Shown here piece by piece: positions 44,481-53,259 of a stretch of DNA of 62,097 bases. The DNA comes from Mucilaginibacter sp. (GTDB lineage: Bacteria; Bacteroidota; Bacteroidia; Sphingobacteriales; Sphingobacteriaceae): contig NZ_JANYGH010000011.1 in NCBI RefSeq assembly GCF_025362475.1, positions 1 through 62,097 of the forward strand, written 5' to 3'. A program made the position numbers and the translations under genes. Under the pieces are notes generated by a model. That model was given only the letters and a program-made list of their open reading frames with translations. It was not told the DNA's origin and searched no databases. Positions within the stretch are counted from its first letter, which is position 1. Every line of letters starts with the position of its first letter.

Positions 44481-44960
44481 TTATACTTTTTTTACGATCA
44501 AGTCGTCTTTAAGTTCGCTTTTTAGTTGTAAAATATTTTTTTTTATTAACGGATGTATAAAATCAGGAGCAATCTGTGCAAATGGCTCCAGAGTGAAGCG
44601 CCGTTTATGCATTTCGGGATGCGGAACTTTTAAATCCGGTTCATCAATAACAGCATCGCCATAAAATAAAATATCTATATCTATAGTTCGTGAGCCCCAT
44701 TTTTCCTCGCGCCTGCGGCCCAGCAAAAGTTCAATACTTAAAATTTTCTTCAGCACCATTTGCGCAGGCAAATCTGTTTGTAAAAGCAGCACCTGGTTTA
44801 AATAATCGGGCGCATCTGTTTTACCCCATGATTGTGTTTCATAAACTCCCGATGCCTGCACAATGGGCGCAATACCTTCCTCAATACGCGCAATTGCCTG
44901 CTGCAGAAATAGTTTTCTATCGCCAAGGTTACTGCCTAAAAGTAAAAAAACGTCAATCAT
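44481..44960 (-). CDS. folK: HPPK, 2-amino-4-hydroxy-6-hydroxymethyldihydropteridine pyrophosphokinase, 159 aa
   Basis: Transfers pyrophosphate from ATP to the pterin in folate synthesis. The start MIDVFLLLGSNLGDRKLFLQQAI, the YETQSWGKTDAPDYLNQV segment, the KWGSRTIDIDILFYGD metal-binding motif (DIDIL) and the VPHPEMHKRRFTLEPFAQI ending are all typical. Length is normal (about 155-165). It is divergent from sppA, with 87 bp between the two start codons, and 25 bp upstream of the Hpt gene on the same strand. Confidence 0.95.
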   Translation of the reverse strand: MIDVFLLLGSNLGDRKLFLQQAIARIEEGIAPIVQASGVYETQSWGKTDAPDYLNQVLLLQTDLPAQMVLKKILSIELLLGRRREEKWGSRTIDIDILFYGDAVIDEPDLKVPHPEMHKRRFTLEPFAQIAPDFIHPLIKKNILQLKSELKDDLIVKKV

Positions 44961-45013
44961 GTTGTAACAAATATTATAGATCAGGCTCTTAAGATTATAC
45001 GGTATTGAATTAC

Positions 45014-45021
45014 TAAGTTTG
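45014..45021 (+). promoter_or_regulatory. Putative -7 element for sppA
   Basis: TAAGTTTG matches TAnnTTTG, 26 bp before the sppA ATG. The -33 box is weak. Confidence 0.35.
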
Positions 45022-45047
45022 CATAGTTAAAAAGATTTATAGCATTA

Positions 45048-46820
45048 ATGAAACAATTCTTCAAATTCGTTCTGGCCACCATGTTCGGGGTATTTTTAGT
45101 GACAGTGATTCTGGCTTTTGTAGTTGTAGGTTTAGTGGTAGCCGCAAGTGGTGAAAAAACTGTAGATGTTGAATCAAATTCAGTATTGCACATGGCATTT
45201 ACTACTCCTATTACAGAACGTACACCCAATAACCCTTTAGCCGGACTAAGCTTTTTAGGATTGAACAGCGAGAAGTCGATCGGACTGAATGATATTTTGG
45301 CCAACATAAAAAAAGCCAAAAACGATTCAAACATCAAAGGCATTTTTCTTGACGAAAGCTACATGACATCCGGCCAGGCTACTACCGAAGAGATTCGCAA
45401 TGCCTTGATCAATTTTAAAAAATCGGGTAAGTTTGTGGTAGCCTACTCCGAAATTTACACACAGGGATTTTATTACCTGGCATCCGTTGCCGATAAGGTA
45501 TACATGAATCCGCGGGGTATGTTTGAATTTACCGGCTTTAGTCAACAGATAACATTTTTAAAAGGCGCACTTGATAAACTGGGCATCGAAGCACAGATCA
45601 TTAAGGTTGGAACGTACAAAAGTGCGGTTGAACCTTTAATCCTTACCAAAATGAGCGATCCTAATCGCTTGCAGGTTACCTCTTATTTAGGCTCCTTGTA
45701 TGATCATTTTTTAACAGGCATCAGCAAAAGCCGGGGGATTAATAAAGACTCGTTGTTTAACTATGCAAATAGTGGCCGTGTACAATTTCCCGAGGATGCT
45801 TTAAAATTAAAGCTTATTGACGGCTTGAAATACAAGGATGAAATTTTGGATGAGTTGAAACGCCGTACAGGTACCGGTTTAAAAAGCAACCTTGCAAGCG
45901 TTGATCTTGACGAATACACCAAAAGCAAAGCCGATGACAAAGGTGATGATGATGGTTCATCAAATAACCGCATTGCTATTGTTTACGCCAACGGCGAAAT
46001 TAACGGTGGCGAAGGCGACGATAACAGCATAGGATCTGAAAGAATTTCGAAGGCAATCCGCAAAGTACGGTTAGATAATAAGGTAAAAGCAGTTGTACTC
46101 CGTGTAAACTCACCGGGAGGTAGTTCGCTTGCATCTGATGTGATCTGGCGCGAGGTTGCAATGACAAAAAAGGTAAAACCTATCATTGTTTCTATGGGCG
46201 ATTATGCTGCATCGGGTGGATATTATATTAGCTGTGCTGCAGATTCCATTATTGCCGAACCGAACACGATAACAGGATCAATAGGCATTTTTGCCATATT
46301 GCCCAATATGCAAAAGCTGTTTAATGATAAATTGGGTGTTACTTTTGATGGTGTAAAAACCGGCAAATATGCTGATCTGGGCGATATCAGCCGTCCGCTA
46401 AGTGCAGAAGAAAGAGCCATTTTGCAAAACAACGTTAACCATGGCTATGATGATTTTACCAAAGCGGTAGCCGCAGGGCGTGGCAAAACACAGGCCTACA
46501 TTAATAGCATTGGCCAGGGCCGTGTGTGGACAGGTACCCAGGCCATAAAATTAGGTTTGGTTGACCGCTTAGGCAATATCAACGATGCTATTGCATCGGC
46601 AGCAAAAAAAGCTAAGCTTACAAATTATAACCTGGTTAGCTATCCCGAACAAAAAAGTTTCTTTAAACAACTGGATGGCGATGTAACCAGCCAAATGAAA
46701 ACCAAAATGATGAAATCGGAGCTGGGCGACAGCTACCGGGTTTACGAACAAATAAAAGGCATCACCCAAATGATGCGGATTCCGCAGGCAAGATTGCCTT
46801 ATGATATTGTGATCAAGTAA
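45048..46820 (+). CDS. sppA: Signal peptide peptidase SppA (67K type), 590 aa
   Basis: Inner-membrane serine protease that degrades cleaved signal peptides. The N-terminal membrane anchor (LATMFGVFLVTVILAFVVVGLVVAAS) is followed by two tandem S49 domains. Catalytic Lys191 sits in VGTYKSAVEPL of the first domain and Ser389 in YAASGGYYIS of the second, consistent with the Lys-Ser dyad of the long form. VLRVNSPGGSSLASD carries the substrate-binding strand. Length (about 590-620) matches the 67K type. A hairpin terminator follows at 46841-46875. Confidence 0.95.
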   Translation: MKQFFKFVLATMFGVFLVTVILAFVVVGLVVAASGEKTVDVESNSVLHMAFTTPITERTPNNPLAGLSFLGLNSEKSIGLNDILANIKKAKNDSNIKGIFLDESYMTSGQATTEEIRNALINFKKSGKFVVAYSEIYTQGFYYLASVADKVYMNPRGMFEFTGFSQQITFLKGALDKLGIEAQIIKVGTYKSAVEPLILTKMSDPNRLQVTSYLGSLYDHFLTGISKSRGINKDSLFNYANSGRVQFPEDALKLKLIDGLKYKDEILDELKRRTGTGLKSNLASVDLDEYTKSKADDKGDDDGSSNNRIAIVYANGEINGGEGDDNSIGSERISKAIRKVRLDNKVKAVVLRVNSPGGSSLASDVIWREVAMTKKVKPIIVSMGDYAASGGYYISCAADSIIAEPNTITGSIGIFAILPNMQKLFNDKLGVTFDGVKTGKYADLGDISRPLSAEERAILQNNVNHGYDDFTKAVAAGRGKTQAYINSIGQGRVWTGTQAIKLGLVDRLGNINDAIASAAKKAKLTNYNLVSYPEQKSFFKQLDGDVTSQMKTKMMKSELGDSYRVYEQIKGITQMMRIPQARLPYDIVIK

Positions 46821-46840
46821 GTTTTATTTATATTTTGATA

Positions 46841-46875
46841 AAAGAGCTGTCCGGATGGATGGCTTTTTTATTTTA
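46841..46875 (+). terminator. Terminator of sppA
   Basis: The stem AGCTGTCC/GGATGGCT (two G-U pairs) with loop GGAT is followed by TTTTTTATTTT. Confidence 0.8.
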
Positions 46876-46894
46876 GGCTAATTATCATTTTCTT

Positions 46895-47143
46895 TATAGA
46901 GCCATTGGCTCGAACATTTTGTAGCAACGGATTTTAATCCGTTGATGTTAAACCAAATAAAAATGAGTGCCATAGGCACGGCGCATCTTGCTTTTAAAAG
47001 AATCCCCACATTGATTATATATGCTAAGTAACAATTAACCAGCTGAGCATATGGGCCGAACCTATGGTTCTTTTTGTATGCTGTTTTTATTTCAACTGAT
47101 TAAAATCAGTTGTTACAATATTAGCCGTGGCTACGCCACTGAT
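46895..47143. repeat. Multi-hairpin intergenic repeat, copy 2
   Basis: Same order of seven hairpins as at 1010-1258: 46899-46911, 46925-46944 (identical to copy 1), 46967-46979, a centre stem ATATGCT/AGCATAT (47019-47052), 47058-47070, CAACTGATT-AA-AATCAGTTG (47093-47112) and 47127-47139. The centre stem and sixth hairpin differ from copy 1 by paired, compensating base changes. Loops vary freely. Confidence 0.85.
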
Positions 47144-47315
47144 TTATTTAAAAGAATAATATTGATTTCCTCAAAAATAATCCCGACTCTGCAAAGCCAC
47201 AGAGCCACAAACATGCTTTAAATTCATCACTTTTTTATTTGAGTTGTGCGGTAGGCAAGGATAGATGGCTTTTATATTTTAAGGATAGCCTATATCACCC
47301 AAACATTTCCATAAA

Positions 47316-48062
47316 TCACCCTTTCAAATAAGCGTTCGGCACATTCTTAGGCACATAATCAATTCCAAAAGCGTGTTTTATTAATAAGGATACAACCTCC
47401 ATTACCGTTTTCTCTTTCCGGTGCATTTGCGGTAATGAGCCCATCATGGCATAACTTATCGGGTTAACAGCCGGGATAAACGTTTCCCATTCGTAACCCT
47501 TACCCCAAATGAGACCTTTAACGGAGATTAGCAGCTCGGCTCCATTTTGCAACAGAAAATGAAGCATATCGATGGAACTATTGCCATTTTGATTTACGGT
47601 GTGAAATATAGGTGTATGCCCGCCAAAACCATATTCATCAACAGCAGCTTTGGTATTTACATCCGCTCCATACTGTAAAAGGATTTGAGCACAGTCCAAG
47701 CTGTTATATTCGGCACAAAAATGCATGAGGGTTCCACCGGTTAACGGGGTATAAGTGTTATTATATAAGGTATACGTTTTGGAAACAATTGCAGGATCAT
47801 TGCTGATATAGGTGTTTAACTTCTCAGCATCATGGGCCAATACAGCCAACAAAGACTGATCATCGTATACCAATCCCGCATCAATAAAAGCCCTGACGCA
47901 ATCTTTAAATTCGGGGCTGCGATAATACATCTCCACCATGGTGGTAAAAAGAGGAATACCGTCATGAACCTCGTTCGGGCTGCCGCCATCGCGAAAATAC
48001 CGTTGAATATCTTCTACAGCATGAACCTCTATGCTGTAAAGGAGCTGGATGTAATCGGGCAT
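47316..48062 (-). CDS. Ankyrin-repeat protein, 248 aa
   Basis: Cytoplasmic protein with two to three ankyrin repeats. GTLMHFCAEYNSLDCAQILLQYGADVNTKA (about 112-141) and GHTPIFHTVNQNGNSSIDMLHFLLQNGAEL are clear. The N-terminal part (IEVHAVEDIQRYFRDGGSPNEVHDGIPLF) is a weaker repeat. No signal peptide is seen. The function is protein binding of unknown partner. It is a single gene, convergent with sppA and divergent from the PolX gene. The multi-hairpin repeat lies beyond its 3' end. Confidence 0.87.
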   Translation of the reverse strand: MPDYIQLLYSIEVHAVEDIQRYFRDGGSPNEVHDGIPLFTTMVEMYYRSPEFKDCVRAFIDAGLVYDDQSLLAVLAHDAEKLNTYISNDPAIVSKTYTLYNNTYTPLTGGTLMHFCAEYNSLDCAQILLQYGADVNTKAAVDEYGFGGHTPIFHTVNQNGNSSIDMLHFLLQNGAELLISVKGLIWGKGYEWETFIPAVNPISYAMMGSLPQMHRKEKTVMEVVSLLIKHAFGIDYVPKNVPNAYLKG

Positions 48063-48311
48063 GATGTTAAGTTTAACCTACCTTGATGAGTGTATTTTCC
48101 CTGAAGGATATTAACCTAAAGTTAGGTATAAAAACGCGCCAATTTTTCAACTTAACAACTATGGGAATTCTTAATCAAAAATCCATCCCCCTCATTTCTC
48201 TCAATTAGATTTAGAAACATTCGTTAATTTAATCAATACACCACAAAACAAACCCTTCTACTGCACTGTCTTTACAATGGCTTTTTGTATTTTTACAGCT
48301 TCAATTTTATA

Positions 48312-49994
48312 ATGGAAAACAAACCCATAGCCCGCACGCTTCGCTTACTATCGCAACTCATGGAACTGCATGAGGTTAATCCCTTTAAAATTAAGTCGAT
48401 AGCTAATGCTGCTTTTAAGGTTGATAAACTTCCCTTCCCTATCGCCGGCAAAACACTGCAGGAACTGGAAAAAGTGGATGGCATTGGCAAAAGCATCGCT
48501 GCAAAAATCATTGAACTTTTTGATACAGGCACTATCGCCGAGATGGACGAATTGCTGGCCAACACCCCTGATGGAGTGGTAGAAATGATGGGCATCAAGG
48601 GCATTGGCCCAAAAAAGGTGGCCATTATATGGAAGGAATTGGGGATTGAAAATACCGGTGAGCTTTTTTATGCCTGCAACGAAAACCGACTGATAGAGGC
48701 CAAAGGCTTTGGGTTAAAAACGCAGGAAGAGATTCGCAAAGCTATCGAGTTCAGGATGGCCAGCAATGGTAAATTCCTGTTTGCCCAGGTTGAGAAAGAA
48801 GCCAATGAACTGATGGATGAAATAAAAGCGGTATTCCCAAGCGCGTTGAAACATTTCGCAGGTGAATTTCGCAGATCGAATGACATCATTACCGAGATAG
48901 TAGTTGTGATAGGCAGCATTGACCCGGAGATTGCCTACAATACTTTTCTGCAATCAAACATCCTGAAAAATGTAGCTCAAAATGAAAACCATATTTCAGG
49001 AGAATTGGGCAATGGTCTGTTGGTTGATATTATCTGCACATCAAACGGCGAATACTATAAGGAATTATTTATAAATACAGGCAATGATGAACATGTGCAG
49101 GCTGTACTCGCCCGTATTACAGAACCAATAGAAGAACCGGAAACTGAGGAACTTATTTATACCCAAGCCGGTTTAACCTGGATGCAGCCCGAACTGCGTG
49201 AGGGTACCACGTTTATTGAAAAAGCCGAAAAGAATGAATTGCCAACGCTTATCATCACACATGATTTAAAAGGCAGCTTGCATAACCACAGTACCTGGAG
49301 CGATGGCGTAAACACCGTTGAAGAAATGGCACTTTACTGCCGCGATAACCTGAAACTGGAATACCTGGGCATGTGTGATCATAGCAAGAGCGCCTTTTAT
49401 GCCAAGGGCTTAAGCATTGAACGGGTACTGCAACAACAGGAGGAAATTGACAGCCTCAACAAAAAGCTTGATGGCTTTCATATTTTTAAAGGTATAGAAT
49501 CGGATATATTATATGATGGTTCACTGGATTACCCTGATGAGATATTAAAAAAGTTTGATTTCATTGTTGCGTCTGTACATTCAATACTTAAAATGGATGA
49601 AGCTAAGGCTACGTCAAGGCTGATCACTGCTATCGAAAATCCATACACTACCATATTGGGCCACCCTACCGGCAGGCTATTGTTGAGCCGTGGCGGTTAC
49701 CCTATCAATTATAAAAAAGTTATTGACGCCTGTGCGGCAAACAATGTAATCATCGAGATTAACGCCAACCCGTTAAGACTTGATCTTGACTGGCGCTGGC
49801 ACCAGTACGCTTTGGATAAGGGCGTTTGGCTGTCAATAAATCCAGACGCACACCGTTTGGAAGGACATCTGGATATGCATTATGGTGTTTTGGCCGCCCG
49901 TAAAGGTGGCCTAAATAAGGAAATGTGCCTAAACGCATTATCACTGCCAGAAATAACAAAAGTATTTGAAAAGAAAAGGTCGGCAGTAAAATAG
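48312..49994 (+). CDS. PolX/PHP-family protein with degenerate polymerase site, 560 aa
   Basis: The architecture is that of bacterial PolX. It has N-terminal helix-hairpin-helix segments (LEKVDGIGKSIAAKIIEL; MGIKGIGPKKVAIIWKELG), a DNA-polymerase-X palm region, and a C-terminal PHP phosphoesterase domain beginning GSLHNHSTWSDG (metal ligands His324, His326), with GHPTGRLL and NANPLRLDLDWRW at the end. In the palm the canonical G-S-x-R-R-G-K-x-x-x-G-D-x-D reads GEFRRSNDIITEIV (184-197): both catalytic Asp are replaced, by Glu and Val. Polymerase activity is therefore doubtful, and the PHP nuclease is probably the active part. The start is the ATG at 48312. Confidence 0.88.
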   Translation: MENKPIARTLRLLSQLMELHEVNPFKIKSIANAAFKVDKLPFPIAGKTLQELEKVDGIGKSIAAKIIELFDTGTIAEMDELLANTPDGVVEMMGIKGIGPKKVAIIWKELGIENTGELFYACNENRLIEAKGFGLKTQEEIRKAIEFRMASNGKFLFAQVEKEANELMDEIKAVFPSALKHFAGEFRRSNDIITEIVVVIGSIDPEIAYNTFLQSNILKNVAQNENHISGELGNGLLVDIICTSNGEYYKELFINTGNDEHVQAVLARITEPIEEPETEELIYTQAGLTWMQPELREGTTFIEKAEKNELPTLIITHDLKGSLHNHSTWSDGVNTVEEMALYCRDNLKLEYLGMCDHSKSAFYAKGLSIERVLQQQEEIDSLNKKLDGFHIFKGIESDILYDGSLDYPDEILKKFDFIVASVHSILKMDEAKATSRLITAIENPYTTILGHPTGRLLLSRGGYPINYKKVIDACAANNVIIEINANPLRLDLDWRWHQYALDKGVWLSINPDAHRLEGHLDMHYGVLAARKGGLNKEMCLNALSLPEITKVFEKKRSAVK

Positions 49995-50037
49995 AATAAG
50001 GGACTAAAAAATTATAGCCCACATCGAACTAAAAAGA

Positions 50038-51015
50038 ATGATAGATAAAATACGTGCCATACAATCATTAAATACCAAACCTACCATACTGGTAATAGGA
50101 GATTTAATGATAGACCACTATATAATAGGTGGCGCCACCCGCCTTTCGCCCGAGGCGCCGGTGCCTATTGTAAACGTTAAAAAGGAAACTTATACCCTGG
50201 GTGGTGCTGGTAATGTGGTACAAAACCTGGTGTCATTGGGTGCAAAAGTAACCGTTGCCGGCGTTATTGGCGATGATGCTTCTGCATTACAGGTGATAGA
50301 TATATTAACAGAAGAAGGCGTGGAAACGCATACCATAATTAAAGATAGCAGTCGCCCAACCACTGTTAAAACCAGGGTTTTGGCGGGCAGTCACCAGTTG
50401 GTAAGAGTGGATAGGGAGGTAACCGATCCTGTTTCTTTAGCTATTGAAGATGAACTGATTGGTAAATTAGCCGGCTACATTGCACAGGCGGATATGGTGG
50501 TATTATCCGATTATAATAAAGGTTTGTTTTCGCCGTCGTTAACCCAAAAGGTTATCATCGAAGCTAATAAACACGGTAAAAAAGTAGTAATAGACCCTAA
50601 GGGGTTAAACTACGAAAAGTATAAAGGCGCTTTCATCATTAAACCAAACCGAAAAGAACTGGCCGAAGCTGCCAAAACCGAAAAGATTAATTCGCTGGAA
50701 AGTTTACAACAAGCCGCAAAGGTTATATTTGAGCAAACCGGTACGGAATATATAGTAGTTACCTTATCCGAAGAAGGCATGGTGATATTAAGTGAATTGA
50801 CCCACAAGCTATTACCTGTAAAAGCCACCGAAGTATTTGATGTAACAGGTGCCGGCGATACAGTACTGGCAACTATGGCTTATTTTATAGCTTGCGGGCT
50901 AAGCATCGAAGAAGCCTGCGACCTGGCCAACCATGCTGCAGCCATAGTTATAAGGCAAGTTGGTAGCGCTACCACTACTGTTGACGAGATAATAAAAGAC
51001 ATGCAAATAGGTTAG
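50038..51015 (+). CDS. hldA: D-glycero-beta-D-manno-heptose-7-phosphate kinase, 325 aa
   Basis: Phosphorylates heptose 7-phosphate at C1, in the ADP-heptose pathway for lipopolysaccharide core. It is a ribokinase/PfkB-family fold: an N-terminal LVIGDLMIDHYIIGGATRLSPEAPVPIVNVKKETYTLGGAGNVVQNL, then the ATP/catalytic motif DVTGAGDTVLA with its catalytic Asp near the end. This is the RfaE domain I; here it is a separate gene rather than fused as in E. coli HldE. The cluster hldA-gmhA-hldC-GT9 reads on the same strand. gmhB and hldD are not in the window. Confidence 0.92.
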   Translation: MIDKIRAIQSLNTKPTILVIGDLMIDHYIIGGATRLSPEAPVPIVNVKKETYTLGGAGNVVQNLVSLGAKVTVAGVIGDDASALQVIDILTEEGVETHTIIKDSSRPTTVKTRVLAGSHQLVRVDREVTDPVSLAIEDELIGKLAGYIAQADMVVLSDYNKGLFSPSLTQKVIIEANKHGKKVVIDPKGLNYEKYKGAFIIKPNRKELAEAAKTEKINSLESLQQAAKVIFEQTGTEYIVVTLSEEGMVILSELTHKLLPVKATEVFDVTGAGDTVLATMAYFIACGLSIEEACDLANHAAAIVIRQVGSATTTVDEIIKDMQIG

Positions 51016-51098
51016 TGATAAAAGGTTTAGCTTTAGGGTGAAGGAAAAGCCGGGCAGCAAAACGTAATCACTTACAACACGAAACTTAGAACTATAAA

Positions 51099-51656
51099 AT
51101 GGTTTTAGACGAACTTAAAGATCATCAAAATACTATACAGCTGGTAATTGACCAGCTTACCGGCGATATTGAAACGGCATGCGAAATGATGACCACTACC
51201 TTAAAAAGCGGCAATAAAGTTTTGTTTGCGGGTAATGGGGGCAGCGCGGCAGATGCCCAACACCTTGCCGCCGAACTAACAGGCAGGTTTGTGAAAGAAA
51301 GACAGGCACTTCCCGGTATTGCTTTAACGGTTGATACTTCGGCACTTACAGCTATTGCAAATGATTACCATTACGATAGGGTGTTTTCGCGCCAGGTGGA
51401 GGCATTTGCCCGGCCCGGCGATCTGTTTATTGGAATCTCGACCAGTGGGAATAGCCAGGGTATTTTGAACGCGTTTGAAACCGCAACCAAACTGGGCTGT
51501 AAAACGTTAGGCCTTTCGGGCAGGGATGGCGGTAAAATGAATGGCTTGTGCAATCTTAATATTGTAATTCCATCAAATGCAACAGCCCGCATCCAGGAAA
51601 TGCATATACTCATAGGTCATATTATGTGCCAGGCAGTCGATGATCTTTTTGATTAA
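51099..51656 (+). CDS. gmhA: Phosphoheptose isomerase, 185 aa
   Basis: Converts sedoheptulose 7-phosphate to D-glycero-D-manno-heptose 7-phosphate, the first committed step of heptose synthesis. It is a SIS-domain protein. The motif [26 protein letters not shown], then [34 protein letters not shown], then [14 protein letters not shown] is diagnostic. The C-terminal [19 protein letters not shown] carries the metal-binding His region. Length is typical. It lies 83 bp after hldA and is followed by a GAGACGC-type repeat before hldC. Confidence 0.95.
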   Translation: MVLDELKDHQNTIQLVIDQLTGDIETACEMMTTTLKSGNKVLFAGNGGSAADAQHLAAELTGRFVKERQALPGIALTVDTSALTAIANDYHYDRVFSRQVEAFARPGDLFIGISTSGNSQGILNAFETATKLGCKTLGLSGRDGGKMNGLCNLNIVIPSNATARIQEMHILIGHIMCQAVDDLFD

Positions 51657-51682
51657 AAACCGCTTATAAAACATACCAAAAC

Positions 51683-51708
51683 GAGAGACGCAAATAGGCG
51701 TCGCTACA
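51683..51708. repeat. GAGACGC-type single palindromic unit
   Basis: CGAGAGACGCAAATAGGCGTCGC resembles the GAGACGCA hairpins at 31082-31178. It fills the 62-bp gap between gmhA and hldC, so it would be transcribed as part of the heptose operon. Confidence 0.6.
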
Positions 51709-51718
51709 AAAAATATCA

Positions 51719-52222
51719 ATGAGAATCGACCTCGAAAAAACAATCACCGATAAAATCAGCGATTTGCCTTCATTGAAGGCGAAGATGAAAAACTGGGCAA
51801 TTGAGGGTAAGAAAGTAGTTTTTACCAATGGCGTTTTCGATCTTTTGCATATTGGCCATATCACTTACCTGGCAAAAGCAGCCGAACTTGGCGACAAGCT
51901 GGTTATCGGCTTAAATGCCGATAGCTCTGTAAGGCGCATAAAGGGCGAAAACAGGCCGGTTAACGACCAGAATAGCCGTGCCGCTATATTAGCTGCCCTA
52001 TTTTTTGTGGATGCGATTGTTGTATTTGAGGAGGATACCCCACTGAATGTGATCAGCACTTTACTGCCCGACTATTTGGTGAAAGGTGCGGATTACTCCG
52101 TTGAAAACATAGTAGGTGCAAAAGAAGTAATAGCCAATGGAGGCGAGGTAAAAACCATTAATTTTGTGGAGGGCTATTCCTCAACATCTATAATTAATAA
52201 AATCAGGAATCAAATTACCTGA
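51719..52222 (+). CDS. hldC: Heptose 1-phosphate adenylyltransferase, 167 aa
   Basis: Makes ADP-heptose from heptose 1-phosphate and ATP. It is a nucleotidyltransferase of the RfaE domain II kind with VFTNGVFDLLHIGHITYL (the HIGH motif), and VKGADYSVENIVGAKEVIANGGEVKTINFVEGYSSTSIINKI carries the second ISSS-like motif. It is encoded apart from the kinase. It is preceded by an unusual N-terminal helical stretch of about 30 residues. hldC starts 62 bp after gmhA, and the GT9 gene follows after 12 bp. Confidence 0.93.
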   Translation: MRIDLEKTITDKISDLPSLKAKMKNWAIEGKKVVFTNGVFDLLHIGHITYLAKAAELGDKLVIGLNADSSVRRIKGENRPVNDQNSRAAILAALFFVDAIVVFEEDTPLNVISTLLPDYLVKGADYSVENIVGAKEVIANGGEVKTINFVEGYSSTSIINKIRNQIT

Positions 52223-52234
52223 TAGCACAACAAC

Positions 52235-53200
52235 ATGAAGATACTGGTGATCCGTTTTAGCTCGATGGGCGATATTATTTATACTACCCCCGTTGTACGC
52301 TGTCTCAAAAAACAGATCCCAAATGCCGAAGTTCACTTTTTAACCAAGCCTGCCTTTAAATACATCTATGATAACAACCCTTATGTAGATAAGCTGCTGC
52401 TGCTAAAACCTTCACTCGCTGATACTATTAACGAGATAAAGGCAGAGCAATATGATCATATAGTTGATTTGCATAACAACCTGCGCACCACCCTCATTAA
52501 ATTGCGTACAGGCATAAAATCAAGTACTTATAAAAAACAACCTATCAAAAAGTGGCTTAGTTTAAAATTTAAATTAAAACTGATTGCCCCTATTCATTTA
52601 GTTGACAGGTACCTTGAAGCCACAAAACCTTTGGGTATTGTAAACGACGGCAAGCCTATTGATTACTACATAAAAGCCGAACATCAGCTTGATAAACTAC
52701 TCCCTGCATCACACCAAAATGGGTATATCGCCTTTATCATCGGGGCAACACATTTCACCAAACGAATGCCAAATGAAAAGATCATTAGTATATGCCGCCA
52801 ATTAAAACTACCCATTATATTATTAGGTGGTAATGATGTTAAAGCTAATGGCGATGTAATTGCGGACGCCATTGGCGCATCTGTTTATAATGCCTGCGGT
52901 AAAACCTCGCTTGATGAATCTGTTTTCCTGGTTTCAAAAGCCGAAAGTATTATAGGTTTTGATACAGGCCTTACCCACATTGCCGAAGCTTTTAATAAAC
53001 CCATTGTTTCAATTTGGGGAGGCACGGTGCCTGAATTATTGGGTGTACAACCCTATATGGTTAAAGATGTGCTGGTTGCAGGTATTGAGCTTGATTGCCG
53101 GCCATGCTCAAAATTCGGGTTAGAGAAATGCCCGCTCGGGCATTTTAAATGCATGAATAATATGCCAGAAGGTGGAATTATTGAATTTGCAAACAGGTAG
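52235..53200 (+). CDS. Glycosyltransferase family 9 (heptosyltransferase-like), 321 aa
   Basis: Adds heptose to the inner core of lipopolysaccharide from ADP-heptose. The GT9 signature is seen: MKILVIRFSSMGDIIYTTPVVRCLKKQIPNAEVHFLTKPAF at the N-terminus. A second Rossmann half follows with LLGGNDVKANGDVIADA, ASVYNACGKTSLDESVFLVSKAESIIGFDTGLTHIAEAFNKPIVSIWGG and a Cys-containing end (LDCRPCSKFGLEKCPLGHFKCMNN). The latter is a probable disulphide or metal site. It closes the heptose cluster, 12 bp after hldC. WaaC or WaaF cannot be decided. Confidence 0.9.
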   Translation: MKILVIRFSSMGDIIYTTPVVRCLKKQIPNAEVHFLTKPAFKYIYDNNPYVDKLLLLKPSLADTINEIKAEQYDHIVDLHNNLRTTLIKLRTGIKSSTYKKQPIKKWLSLKFKLKLIAPIHLVDRYLEATKPLGIVNDGKPIDYYIKAEHQLDKLLPASHQNGYIAFIIGATHFTKRMPNEKIISICRQLKLPIILLGGNDVKANGDVIADAIGASVYNACGKTSLDESVFLVSKAESIIGFDTGLTHIAEAFNKPIVSIWGGTVPELLGVQPYMVKDVLVAGIELDCRPCSKFGLEKCPLGHFKCMNNMPEGGIIEFANR

Positions 53201-53224
53201 GAATTTCTGGCTATTAAAATTGCT

Positions 53225-53232
53225 TACATTTG
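53225..53232 (+). promoter_or_regulatory. Putative -7 element
   Basis: TACATTTG (consensus match) is 27 bp before the outer-membrane barrel ATG at 53260. Confidence 0.35.
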
Positions 53233-53259
53233 TTTTACCAATTCCCTAACCTTAGTTCA

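Larger units (their letters stand above)
46821..47315. other. Gene-free stretch, 495 bp
   Basis: It holds the sppA terminator, then copy 2 of the multi-hairpin element (46895-47143), then about 170 bp of plain AT-rich DNA before the ankyrin gene. Confidence 0.75.
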
